A stretch of 64,000 bases of DNA from Brachyhypopomus gauderio (lineage: Eukaryota; Chordata; Actinopteri; Gymnotiformes; Hypopomidae), in contig NC_135214.1 of assembly GCF_052324685.1 (NCBI RefSeq), positions 25,525,765-25,589,764 of the forward strand, read 5' to 3'. The notes under the pieces are model-generated. The model was not told the origin of the DNA. It saw only the letters and a program-made list of their open reading frames with translations, and searched no databases. Shown piece by piece: positions 22,287 to 33,969 of this stretch. The first letter of the stretch is position 1. Every line of letters begins with the position of its first letter. Made by a program: the position numbers and the translations under genes.

Positions 22287-24601
22287 ATGTCCAGTAATTA
22301 CAGCGTGCTTAGTCAATCTGTGGTTCTACGAAGCCTTATGAGCATTAGAGACAGACTTTTCACGGACACCAGGAGCCCGAGGCGTGAAGGGCCAGAACAA
22401 CACGACGTCACCGGGGCCTCTCTGGACAACCTGCCGGTAATGCACTCTGAGTTATGATATGCTTTTTTCGTAGCTGATTAAGTCTAAGCATCTGTCTGAG
22501 TACTTTGGAGTGAAATAAATCCTGGTTGGATTCTAAAATCTACAGTTAGACCATGAAGAGAAAGTGTCTTGTCTTCTTGCTCCACAGGTGGATATGCACT
22601 TCTTTATTATGAGCTACCTCTCTCCTCAAGATCTTTGCCGACTGGGTGGGACGAGTAGATACTGGAGATCGATGGTCCAGGACCCGCTGCTGTGGAAATA
22701 CTTCCTGCTCAGGGATATGCCCAGCTGGGCATCGGTCGACCACCTGTCTCTGCCGCCCATGCATCTGAGTAGCACAGAGGCACAAAACCTCGACTTCATG
22801 GCAGAGTAAGTGTGGCCAGCACAGCACTGTGGGCCCTCGGCATCTTCCAGCATGTCAGGATAAGCTGGTAGAGAGTTTGAGGTGACGTAGCCTGTGCTTC
22901 AGAATGGCAAGAGGGAAGACATGAAATTCCCTTATGCGTCTTCTCTTCTGTTTGAATCATTGCAGTTCTGTGGTAATATACACTTGGGAAGAGGAATTCT
23001 GTCCTCTTCCCAGAGCCTCGGACACCTGCTGTCTGATATCCACCAACTGTCTTTAGATGATCCACAGATGGTACCAGATGTTCCAAGCACTGTGTTCTTC
23101 TGCGGTCCTGCACCATCCTGGACTTTCAGTCTGATACGTTAGAGGCCGTGTGTGTGTGTGTGTGTGTGGAGGTGTCCCCCTCTGAGACCTCGTCCCCTCT
23201 GGGTCTGCGTCTCCCTCAGGTACCGCAGATCCAGCCCGGCGTGTCGACGTCAGTGGCGTCAGCGACGGCCGGCGTACGAGGCCGTCACCTCCTTCCTGCA
23301 GTCGCTGGCGGGGGGGGGGGAGCCGCGCTTCGCCATGTTTGGCCCGGGTCTGGAGCAGCTGGACGTCTCGCTCATGACCACCATGATGCACACGCCTGCC
23401 GTGCTGCCTGTGGCGGGGATCCCGCAGAGACAGATTGACGGTGCGTGCGCCACCTGCTTGTCTGTGCTAACCTGTTGCACCCTGTTTTGAGAACATGTGA
23501 TGTGTAAAATGAATCATTTTTATTAGGTGTTGGATCTGGAATCAGTTTTCTGTACAAAGGACAGCACAGATTCAACATTATCACTTTATACTCAACAAAC
23601 TGGCAAGTTATTGTGTTGTTTGATATATAAAATTTCTGTAATATGGTTTATGTAAAACACATGTCCCAACTGAGATTTTGAAGGTTAATAAGATTCTGAA
23701 AGTTTTCTATTTCCTGAGAAAAGATGAATGAAATAGTTGTGCCGTTGTGCAGTGCAGAGAGGGAGAGAGCACGCCTTGAGCATCTACGGGTGCGCAGTAA
23801 GCTCTTTGACCAGCAGGGGGCGGATGAGTCCGGCAGACCTTGCTACAGTGCGACTCCACAGGTGCAGCAGGTGTGTCGGGCGGTGAACGGCTTCATCTTT
23901 GTGGCCAATGCAGAAACAGAGAGTGGTAAGACTTACAAAAATACAGTAATGTTATTATTGCTTTTGGCTTTAAAAAAAGCCAAATCATATAATGATGATG
24001 CTAATAAATATAATATAAACCTATTGGGGCAGTCATGGCCTGGTGGTAGGGAACTGGTCTTGTGACCGGAGGGTTGTGGGTTCGATTCCCAGACCTGAAG
24101 CCATGGTTGAGGTGCCCTTGAGCAAGGCACCTAACCCCAACTGCTCCACGGGCGCCAGGCTAGGGCTGCCCACCGCTCCGGGCACGTGTGATCCACAGCC
24201 CCCTAGTAATCACTAGTGTGTTTGTGTGTGTTCTAACTGCACAGATGGGTTAAAAAACGGAGAACAAATTTCGATTGCGGTGTAAAAATTGACAAAATAC
24301 GGCACATTTACATCACTGTATTTTGTAACATCCATTTGATAGCTGTTGTTTTGACACTGCTAGTACAAACGAGCAAACATGACCTTAAATTATGTGCTAG
24401 TTATGGGCTGGTCATAGGATAACATGCATGCACTATGCACAGGTCACCCACACTGTGTGTAACTGAGTGTGCGTCCCTACATGGGTGTAAGTGTGTATCC
24501 CTGTAAAGGGCAAACCTGACTGATCTGTCAGTCGTCTGTCACCACTTTGAGATAACCGCAGGTGCAGTAATGAGTCTGTGTAAAACCTGCAAAACTGCAT
24601 G

Positions 24602-24654
<53 letters not shown>

Positions 24655-26250
24655 AATGTGCTGTGTGTGTGTAGTTGTGTATGTGTGTGTCATTTTGCCG
24701 TGTGCTGTGTGTTGTGCTGGGGAGAGCAGCAGGTGAGTGGGAGGAGGACAGTGCCGAGGTGCAGGCTATGGTCCAGCACTCCTGGGGTCCCACGTCCCGC
24801 CCACTCCTGGTCCTGTCCTGTACGTCCAGAGATGGAGCAAGCAGGACCCCGTGTGTGACTGTCGCCCACCAGCTGCAGCTCAGCCTACTGCCCAACCCAT
24901 GGATGGTGAGAATCCCCAGCACAACACCTTACGACCAAGCACTGAACAACCCAGCACAAAAACCTTGACAACCCAGTACCGAACCCAGCACAACACCCAA
25001 CAACCCAGCACAACACCTAACGACCCAGCACTGAACAACCCAGCACAAAAACCTTGACAACTCAGTACTGAACCCAGCACAACACCCAACAGCCCAGCAC
25101 AACACCCAACAACCCAGCACAACACCTAACGACCCAGCACTGAACCCAGCACAACACCTAACGACCCAGCACTGAACCCAGCACAACACCTAACAACCCA
25201 GCACTGAACAACCCAGCACAAAAACCTTGACAACCCAGTACCAAACCCAGCACAACACCCAACAACCCAGCACAACACCCAACAACCCAGCACAACACCT
25301 AACGACCCAGCACTGAACCCAGCACAACACCTAACGACCCAGCACTGAACAACCCAGCACAAAAACCTTGACAACCCAGTACCGAACCCAGCACAACACC
25401 CAACAACCCAGCACAACACCCAACAACCCAGCACAACACCTAACGACCCAGCACTGAACCCAGCATAACACCTAACGACCCAGCACTGAACAACCCAGCA
25501 CAAAAACCTTGACAACCCAGTACCGAACCCAGCACAACACCCAACAACCCAGCACAACACCTTAATGACCCAGCACAACACCTTAATGACCCAGCACAAC
25601 ACCTAACGAGCCAGCACTGAACCCAGCACAGAACCCAGCACAACACCTAACGACCCAGCACTGAACTCAGCACAACACCTAACGACCCAGCACAACACCT
25701 AACGACCCAGCACAACACCCAACGACCCAGCACTGAACCCAGCACTGAACCCAGGACAGCACTGAACAACCCAGCACAACACCTAATGACCCAGTACAAA
25801 ACCCAGCACAACACCTAACGACCTAGCACTGAACAACCCAGCACTGAACTCAGTACAACACCTGACAGCTCACCACAACACCTAATGTCCCAGCAAAACA
25901 CCCCACGACCCTAGTGTCTAAACCTAACCCCTAACCCTAATCCTAGTGTCTAAGCCTTAACCCTAACCCTAGTGTCTAAGACTAACCCCTAACCCTAATC
26001 CTAGTGTCTAAGCCTTAACCCTAACCCTAATCCTAGTGTCTAAGACTAACCCATAAATCTAACCCTAGTGTCTAAGACTGACCCCTAATTCTAACCATAG
26101 TGTCTAAGACTAACCCTAACTCTAATGTCTAACCTGAAATTCGAACCCATATGTCTCTCACTGTAGGTCCAGAACACTGTGGCTGAATCCCTGGATGGAC
26201 TTCTCAATGGTGTTGACTGGCTACTAAAGCATTCCGGACTCAGGATATAG
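22287..26250 (+). CDS. fbxo4: F-box only protein 4, SCF ubiquitin-ligase substrate receptor
   Basis: Substrate receptor of an SCF (SKP1-CUL1) ubiquitin ligase. The mammalian protein targets TRF1/PIN2 and has been reported to target cyclin D1. Seven exons: 22287-22436, 22588-22805, 23220-23440, 23527-23602, 23753-23925, 24733-24905 and 26167-26250. They give 364 residues, close to the 387 of human. The F-box is at about residues 51-95 (MSYLSPQDLCRLGGTSRYW, then DPLLWKYF). The rest is the atypical small-GTPase-like substrate domain, with FAMFGPGLEQLD, NGFIFVANAE and RPLLVLSCTS. Exon 3 carries ten G in a row, in frame. Exon 4 appears to end TG|GCAAGT, a second GC-AG intron; a weak GT donor three bases on, with a shifted acceptor, is the alternative. 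Gene order after rimoc1 matches human. Confidence 0.93.
24026..24310 (+). mobile_element. SINE in fbxo4 intron 5
   Basis: Near-full-length copy of the SINE at 13472, beginning GGGCAGTCATGGCCTGGTGG and ending around GACAAAATACGGCAC. It has a few substitutions and one small deletion in the head. Confidence 0.8.
24606..24652. repeat. (GT)n microsatellite in fbxo4 intron 5
   Basis: About 20 GT units, followed by imperfect GT to 24700, some 80 bases before exon 6. Confidence 0.9.
24912..25915. repeat. CCCAGCACAACACC minisatellite filling fbxo4 intron 6
   Basis: About 1 kb of variants of CCCAGCACAACACCTAACGA, mixed with CCCAGCACTGAACAA and a marker phrase AAAAACCTTGACAA. The marker recurs at about 24957, 25045, 25220, 25361 and 25502. 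The last intervals are 141 bases, so a higher-order unit exists. The array starts within ten bases of the exon 6 donor. Confidence 0.9.
25917..26135. repeat. Degenerate telomere-like CCCTAA tract
   Basis: CTAACCCTAACCCTAGTGTC and TAAGACTAACCC phrases repeat several times between the minisatellite and fbxo4 exon 7. The units mix CCCTAA with a TAGTGTCTAAG spacer. Confidence 0.75.
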
Positions 26251-26252
26251 GA

Positions 26253-26345
26253 CAGGGCTATTCAACTGGCGGCCCGCGGGCCAGAACCAACCCTTTAATA
26301 AATTTGTACCGGCCCGCAGCCCATCTCCTCATAAATAATAATAAA
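26253..26345. mobile_element. hAT terminal fragment abutting the fbxo4 stop
   Basis: CAGGGCTATTCAACTGGCGG followed by CCCGCGGGCC is a typical fish hAT terminus. It begins two bases after the TAG at 26248-26250. AATAAA hexamers at 26297-26302 and 26340-26345 are the first poly(A) signals available to fbxo4. The other terminus was not found. Confidence 0.6.
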
Positions 26346-27089
26346 TATTTGATAAGCCGCCGTAAAAACTTGAACTTACATTCGAATTTACGCCCCCCCC
26401 CCCCCCCCCAACAAATTACGTTCGCCACCCACATCACAACTGTTAATAATTATCACAATGAATGTTCCATATTTTCATTTTTACACTTCTATAACTTACA
26501 GTATGGAAAACGTACTTAGACTATATTTGTTAAGGTTGTATTAAAATGATCCTGTGTCATCCTGTATCTATTTAATGATATTGTATATTGTTACTTGTAT
26601 ATTGTAATTTGTATACAAATGAAATGTTGTTGAAATGTAATGGCTGCATAATGTAAAACCCACTACAATGGAAAAATAACCACAATGTTTGAGTTTAACA
26701 TTGGAGAAACACATAAAACACACGTTTTTGTTTATTTATATTAAATAAATGCCAGTTCATCTTTCGATTTTGAAGGCATTCTGTAAACATACAGGAAGAA
26801 GGTACTATAGAGCAGTAACAGCAATTAAATAGTTTCCATGGTGAGGCTGTATCCATGGTGAGGAAAAAGGTGCTTGTTTTTTTCTTAGTAATGGGGTCAG
26901 TGTTGAACCTGCGCATAACAGTTGCTCCTTTTGGCCACTGGAGGCAGCACCAGCTTGCTGTGTATCCCAACACATGGAGATGTATCTTAACCAGGTTTCC
27001 CATGAACATGGGGGCCTGATGGCCTGGGGACCTACCCTGTCACCATTACCCTCGCTCCTGCGGGACAACAGCTTCTGATGATCGGCAGG
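26346..27089. other. Intergenic, poly-C tract
   Basis: Contains a C-run at about 26393-26410, followed by AACAAATTACGTTCGCCACC. That phrase recurs in the MITE at 60629-60811. No exon is supported; the open frame on the minus strand at 26695-27095 has no recognisable domain. Confidence 0.5.
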
Positions 27090-27270
27090 CACCACAGGGT
27101 TAGTTTGTGAGGGTTAATTAGTGGGGGATAGTTACTGAGGATTAGGGTTAGTTAATGAGGGTTAGTGATGATTAGTGAGGGTTAGGGTTAGTCATGGTTA
27201 ATTTGTGAGGATTAGCGTTAGTGATGGTTGGTTGGTTAGGGTTAGGGAGCGATAGGGTTGGTGAGGGTTA
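27090..27270. repeat. GGTTAG/GGGTTAG tract
   Basis: GTTAGTGAGGGTTAGGGTTAG phrases, imperfect and telomere-like, over about 180 bases. Confidence 0.7.
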
Positions 27271-28170
27271 GTGAGGAACTGAATGTCTCTTTGTAAAGTG
27301 GTGAAGTCGCTAATGTCTGTGATGTGTGTTTTAAAGCGGTGAAGACACTCGTGTGGTCTGTGGTGTGTGTTTTGTTTCTATAAGAGAGGACTGTTTTGCT
27401 GTGTCTCTCCTCTCTCCTTCTGGGTGACTCTGAATAGCCCTAATGAACAGGACGAAGACACGATTTAAAAATAAATTTCTGATTGCTGCAATTTGAGTAC
27501 ATTAAGCCCAGCCTTCTGGCTGAGATGGGGGTTTACTTTATGGTGAAATGTGTCCATTATGGAGAAAGTGGTGACCTTTGCTCGTAAAATTACCTCTTTC
27601 ATCTTGCTTCATTCTCCCTGAAGCTCTCCTGGCTCCTCGTTGCGCGCTACCTTACACTTACCCTAATGATGAATTTTAGCCAAAAAAAATTGATTTGCAG
27701 TATTTGCAGATATTATTCAGCATTTCCCCAGTTGCATTAGTTTAGTCCATGTTTGCACTGGAACAGGCTGTAATCTGCCTACATTTGAAACGATCAATTT
27801 TATGTAAGTATCAAAACAAAATGTTCATGGAATGATCAGGAATGGTGCTCGTTACTTAGCAACATATCCTGCACGTCTCTCATTATGAAAAGTTGTGGAT
27901 TATCATTGTAAGGCAGTGTGTGTATGTAGTTCTCACAGGTGTATTAAGAGATGTATTCAGTTATGTTCATTTGTCTTTACGAGAGGAAAAATGTGGTACA
28001 CAATCTAATGTGGAACAGATTATCAGCGAGCTCCAAAAACAGCGACAACCATTAGCACAGCACGTTCTCCTCACTGGGAGCAGAAGACCCAGGTCGGAAC
28101 CAGGCCAGACCCAGCCTGCTTGGGGTCCCCACACCGCTGTTCCCCTGGATCTTCTACAGCATCCAACAAG
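27271..28170. other. Intergenic, nothing recognised
   Basis: AT-rich. No splice-flanked coding block, domain or repeat structure was seen. The open frame at 27893-28201 has no family resemblance I can name. Confidence 0.45.
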
Positions 28171-28605
28171 TCAAGTCAGATGTGTGTTTGAATCTGCATA
28201 ATCAGACACTCAGATGTGTTTGCTGTGATGCCCTGTGTCTAGTGTTTGAATCTGCATAATCAGACACTCAGTTGTGTGTTTGAATCTGCATAATCAGACA
28301 CTCAGATGTGTTTGCCCTGTGTCTAGTGTTTGAATCTGCATAATCAGACACTCAGTTGTGTGTTTGAATCTGCATAATCAGACACTCGGATGTGTTTGCT
28401 GTGATGCCCTGTGTCTAGTGTTTGAATCTGTATAATCAGACACTCAGTTGTGTGTTTGAATCTGCATAATCAGACACTCAGATGTGTCTGCTGTGATGCC
28501 CCGTGTCTAGTGTTTGGATCTGCATAATCAGACACTCAGATGTGTGTTTGCTGTGATGCCTTGTGTTTAGTGTTTGAATCTGCATAATCAGACACTCAGA
28601 TGTGT
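28171..28605. repeat. Minisatellite, TTTGAATCTGCATAATCAGA
   Basis: About ten copies of TGTTTGAATCTGCATAATCA plus GACACTCAGATG. They alternate with a longer variant that includes TTTGCTGTGATGCCCTGTG, so unit length varies between about 37 and 64 bases. Confidence 0.85.
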
Positions 28606-29014
28606 CTTGCCCACCCTCTCAGAGCTCACACTATAAGTTCACTATTGTACAGAGCTCATTCTCTCTCTCTGAATTCACTGTCAGTTTTCTTTCTCTCCAA
28701 GCACATTCTATGGCTTATAGAGTTAGAATTGTCTCACTCTCTCAGATGTCTCTCTCACAGACACACCATATTATCATGTTTCTTTTTTTCACTACCTAAT
28801 TAGGATTAACTTTCTGATTTCTATTCTTGGGTGACTGTTAGATCATCTATGTACACTGAACAAGGGACAAAGCATTTCATTAGCATGTTGCATCAATACA
28901 GTCACAAGTAGACAAATGATAATTGGCTAATTTTCCCTCTCCCAAAGGAACAGGAGATGGTCACATGCACACAGCTTTGAATCACACAGACCGAGAAGAG
29001 CATGCCAGCTCAGT

Positions 29015-29335
29015 GTTAGGCCAATGTTTACTAGTCTCCAGACACCATGTTTTCTAGTCCCTAGACACCATTACTAGTCTCCAGACACCATGTTTACTAG
29101 TCCCCAGACACCATTACTAGTCACCAGACACCATGTTTACTAGTCCCCAGACACCATTACTAGTCTCCAGACACCATGTTTACTAGTCCTCAGAAACCAT
29201 TAGTAGTCCCCAGACACCATTACTAGTCTCCAGACACCATTAGTAGTCCCCAGACACCATGTTTACTAGTCCCTAGACACAATTAGTAGACCCCAGACAC
29301 CATGTTTACTAGTTCCTAGACCTCACGTGTTTGCT
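29015..29335. repeat. Minisatellite, CCAGACACCATGTTTACTAG
   Basis: About a dozen imperfect copies of AGTCCCCAGACACCAT, alternating with GTTTACT and TACT linkers. Confidence 0.85.
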
Positions 29336-29639
29336 TTTATTTATTATCTATTAGGGCGACTGTGCTGTGCCTCAGGTCAGATTGGCTGTGCTGAGACGGA
29401 ACACTGTGCCATGGGAGAAAGGAGGGAAAAAAATGAAACCAGAGTGATGAATTAATCCAGAGGATGAATAATTCTGATGTCTATGGACTTTATTATCTCA
29501 CTGGCACAGTGACATTAGTCACAAAGGAATATACCAATAAGGGCTGTTTATAATATATTTATACACAAATATATATACTTATGTCTCTAACCTTACCACA
29601 TACAATTATGACAGAAATGTCCCAGAAGTGCTATTAACA

Positions 29640-30500
29640 ATTTTACAGTAATGCACTTTAAATCATCTACTACCTCCTTACCACTACAGTCTTAAAGAAT
29701 GTGTTTCACTCAGTAGCAGATGACATACTTGAGACAGTAAACAGCTCATTGTTATCAGGTGTTTTTCCTAACACACTAAAAACTGCAGTGGTGAAGCCTG
29801 TTAAAAAACAAAAACACAAAAACGTCAAATCTCAAATATGCCATTTGTTGGGGAAATCACTAAGAAAATAGTTTTCAAGCACATTTCTGGTTTGTTACCT
29901 GCAAAGGGCTGTCGAGACAAAAAAAAACACTGTCAGAATCTCGGCCTACTCCCAGTAACAAGGCAGCTGTAATTAAGGTAATTAACGACATTTGAACACA
30001 GATTCTGGAAAGATGTTCTACTCCTGCTTGACCTTTGATACTGTAGACCATAACATTCTTATAGACAGACTAGAGACATGCATTGGTCTCTCAGGAACAG
30101 TCTAAGTAAGTTGGCTCAGTTCATACCTGCAAGGCAGGAATTACTTTGTTGAAATCGAAAATATGGTTTCTGAAAGAGTGCCAGTAACTTGAGGAGTGGC
30201 TCAAGGTTCAGTTCTCAGGCTGTTCTTGTTTAACGTATGCGTGTCTCTACTTGGCCAAATCATACAGACTGAGGGCTGTTGTACCACAGCTACACAAAAG
30301 ACCCTCAGATGTACTCAACCATATCCCGTAAATCTCTCCAAAAGTGCCTAGAACACATCACTGACCAGATGGGCCAAAACCTTCTCCAACTCAATAAAGG
30401 TAAAAGAGATTATTCTATTTGATAAAAGATGCCCACTCCCAGACACACCCCCAGGACACCACTACCCCGCTCACAATAACTGGTTTATAGACACACCTCT
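29640..30500 (+). mobile_element. L2-type LINE reverse-transcriptase relic
   Basis: Frames on the plus strand read VVKPVKKQKHKN, then FDTVDHNILIDRLET (about 30033-30077), then WLSSYLQGRNYFVEI, then GVAQGSV, in the order of an L2/CR1-group reverse transcriptase. Several stops and frameshifts break it, including one just before VSWLSSY. It is too short and damaged to be active. Confidence 0.75.
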
Positions 30501-30760
30501 CATAATCCCGCATGCCTTTCAGGTCCTGCCGTCCTGTGTTGTATAGTCCTCAAGCCTACCCCGCGAGAGCCAGCCGGTGGTGCATGTTGAGTGTGTCCCA
30601 AGTTCAACGTGTATTTAACATATTTTGAGTTACGAGTTTAACTTGCTGTGCCTCTTCGTCTTTTCTTTGTGCAGTTGTCATCCTCTCTGTTGCTATGGGC
30701 ATTAAAGATTCGACAAGTTACCTCGCCTCCTGCTGCGTCTGCCCCATCACACTAGGCATA
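30501..30760 (+). mobile_element. Possible LTR remnant
   Basis: ATTAAAGATTCGACAAGTTA followed by CCTCGCCTCCTGCTGCGTCTG resembles the R/U5 end of fish Gypsy-type LTRs. No partner LTR, primer site or internal sequence is seen. Confidence 0.3.
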
Positions 30761-33700
30761 CTAATGGACTCTGATCTGTTTTAGCTGTCACACGAAATGA
30801 GCATGAGATGTTTTTACACCTGTATGTGTTTTTGTAACAATTATTATTATTTGCTTTATTGTTATTATTATTATTACTGTGATGCAGGTGACACAGAGAG
30901 AGCAGAAGCACGTGTAAATGAAGAAGCTTTGTAATCCATAGCCTTGAGTTATCAAAAAAGTGTCTGAATGGCCTGCAGAACTGAAGCTGAACCACTGGTA
31001 AGAGAGAAAATGGCGGCTGAACAGAGCGCACTCAGACGCGGCCGCGAATGGCGCTGGCAGCACAGGACTGGCCAACCATGTACTGGCGGCAATCGCTGGG
31101 CTTAAACGGGCCGATCAATGACAGGGGACTGGTGACTGGAATGGACCAATCAGAAAGGTTTGTGAAAGAAAGTTCTTAATATGTGTGTAAGTAAGTACTT
31201 ATTATATATGTGTAAGTAAGTACGTATATGTGTGTAAGTACTATATACATGTACAAGTACTTACTATATCTGCAAGTACATCCTATATGTGTGTAAGTAC
31301 TTACTATATGCTCTCACCTACACACCCCCTCCCCTCATCTACACACACCTCACCTCACACCCTTACCTTCACACCCTCACCTCACCTCCCTCCCTCACCT
31401 CAAACACCTCACTTTCACACTCCCTCACCTCAAACACCTCACCTACACACTCCCTCACCTCACGCACTTCACCTACACACCCCCTCACCTACACAAACCT
31501 CACCTACACACCCCCTCACCTCACGCACCTCACCTACACACACTTCACCTACACACCCCCTCACCTACACACCCCCTCAGCTGTACACCTTACTTGTACC
31601 GTTCGCCTCTCCACCTGTTGTGTTGGGTATCACTGGGTTTGGCAGTGTTTCTTCAGTTGTGAGCTGGACTGACATTTAGTTGAACCTGGACTGTGGCCAC
31701 TGTGCCCATTCCTGGCTGATAATCTGACACTCTGACACAGCCCTGTTGTGGCATTACCGCCCGCCTCAGGGGGGCTGTATTAGACAGGCTAGTTCGAGGT
31801 GTCTGCAGGCAGGAGTCGGCCTCCTGCCTAATCCGATTTAGGGCACCGCTACTGACAGCATAGGTCATGAGAGGTTCAAAATGACCCCTTACCAAATGAA
31901 TCACACATTACCTGGACTCACTAAAGGCCAGATCGCATCTAATGTGCAGCCTGCTCCAGCGTTTTATTAATTAGTCTTTTTGTGCAAAGTGAATTGTGCT
32001 TGGATAATTTAGAAAAACAAGCACAACAATGAACATTGTTTGTTTTTATGAACATTGTAGGCAGGGGAGAGAGAACAGGAGAGAGACATCAGGGGAGAGA
32101 GATCAGGAGAGAGAGATCAGCTTTGCTGTATTTTTGCCATCAGCAGGAAGGAATCTCTGCTACGATCCTCAACTATTTCTTTCATGTCCCACTTGAGTGC
32201 CATTGCGTTCGCTCTCTGCCACGTGTTCTAGTAGAGGTGCAGCATTCAGAATGTGGTTGGGTACTTTCTCCAGAGAGAAACACCGCCCCAGAGAGAAACA
32301 CCGCCCCAGAGAGCACTCTGTACCCTCAGGACTAGACAACTGTGTAGCTCCCAGTCCTGTCAGTTTGCCTGACACTCATACACTATAATCTATGTTAAAA
32401 ATATTCTGGCTAGAGTCAGAATTTGCAGTGTAGGCAGTGTTCTCTAAAGATTAATTTTGTGTTAAGGGTTACTGAAGGTTGTAGGCATGCTAAAGATAAC
32501 ATCTCAGTGTCCACACTACAACATTTAGGAGAGAGGCTACATTACACAACATGGTATCATCTTTTACTGCCAAAGAAGACATGATTGATATTTTTCTCTC
32601 AAAACACAGATACATTCGCAGTGTAGGGTGTATAGTATCTCCAGAGACTTCTGGAAATTATCCAATTGAGGTAATTTATTTTTGTTTTTACAATGGGTTT
32701 TGTCACAAAACTATTTATCATAGTTCAGGGCTGTTGAGGCAGTTGGGTGTTAGGACTGTAGGAGTGATAGGATGTTTGGGGCTGTAAAAATTATTGGGTG
32801 TTAGAGACAGGGCTGTAAGAGTGATTGGGTGTTAGAGACAGGGCTGTAGGGGTGATTGGGTGTTTGGGGACAGAACTGTAGGGGTGGTAGGATGTTTGGG
32901 GCAGGGCTGTAAGGGTGATTGGGTGGAGAGACAGGGCTGTAGGGGTGATTGGGTGTTTGGGGCAGAACTGTAGGGGTGGTAGGATGTTTGGGGCAGGGCT
33001 GTAGGGGTGATTGGGTGTTAGAGACAGGGCTGTAGGGGTGATTGGGTGTTTGGGGGCAGAACTGTAGGGGTGGTAGGATGTTTGGGGCAGGGCTGTAGGG
33101 GTGATTGGGTGTTAGAGACAGGGCTGTAGGGTTAAGAATGGCTTAAAAGTCACAGAGTGCATGTTGGGAAAGGTGGGGAGGCAAGATATTCAGGGTGCTA
33201 GAGGCACTCAGGAGGTAGATGGTGGTCACAACATGTTTTTCAAAGCACATACTTTTGTTCCAACATGTATGTAATGGTTGCCATGTTGAGTGTTTTCCCA
33301 GAACTGAAATGTGAAATGCTTATCCTAATGCTGAAATCTTAATGCTGTGCTCTGGTAATTTTGCTTGTTTTTGAGAATGCTGGTGTGTTGTAGGTATGAA
33401 AAAAGACTCACTACGCAAAACACTACACACGGAATACCAACATGACATGGCACAGGCCACACACCAGAGAAGCTTCCAGCACCACACTGGCCATTCCTCA
33501 TGCCCTGAGCTAGCTGTCATCCACAAAGGGTTACCACAGCCACAACTTACTAGTTCCTAGGTCAAAGGTAAAGCTGGTGGACAGCTGCAGCAACTTCACA
33601 GGACACGTGAAGCTCTCGTGTCCACGCGCCAGTACACGTGCACCTACTCACCAGACATCCTGTCAATAAACACAAACACTGAAACATAATCTTGTGTTAA

Positions 33701-33969
33701 CAAATAACGCCTGTAATATTTGAATGCTCTACATAAATAACATTTACTCTATTTAACCACAGCAATAAGGAGTCACTTTTCTATCGCTCCCAGTCTTCAG
33801 TGCATTGTCCTAAACCCTCGATTGCTGAACCTGTTAAACCACTGCCTAATAAAAATCGCAAATAAACATAATTTACGATCAAATTAAACAGCCCGTTGAG
33901 ATGCACAAAAGTGCATATTAAAAGGTCGTAACTGGAGGAAACGGAATCATTTTTGTATGTCACAACAGC
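30761..33969. repeat. Intergenic with several short tandem arrays
   Basis: Arrays seen are GTAAGTAC phrases (31170-31300), CACCTCACCTACACACCCCC (31315-31590), a twice-repeated CAGAGAGAAACACCGCCC (32272-32312), and GGCTGTAGGGGTGATTGGGT, 25-35 bp units (32730-33135). Between the arrays (31600-32270 and 33140-33969) nothing recognisable was found. Confidence 0.65.

Noticed and set aside
24880-25646. Cys/Trp/Val-rich minus-strand frames (MLCWVVGCCAG pattern)
   Set aside because: They lie in the fbxo4 intron 6 minisatellite, antisense to the gene.
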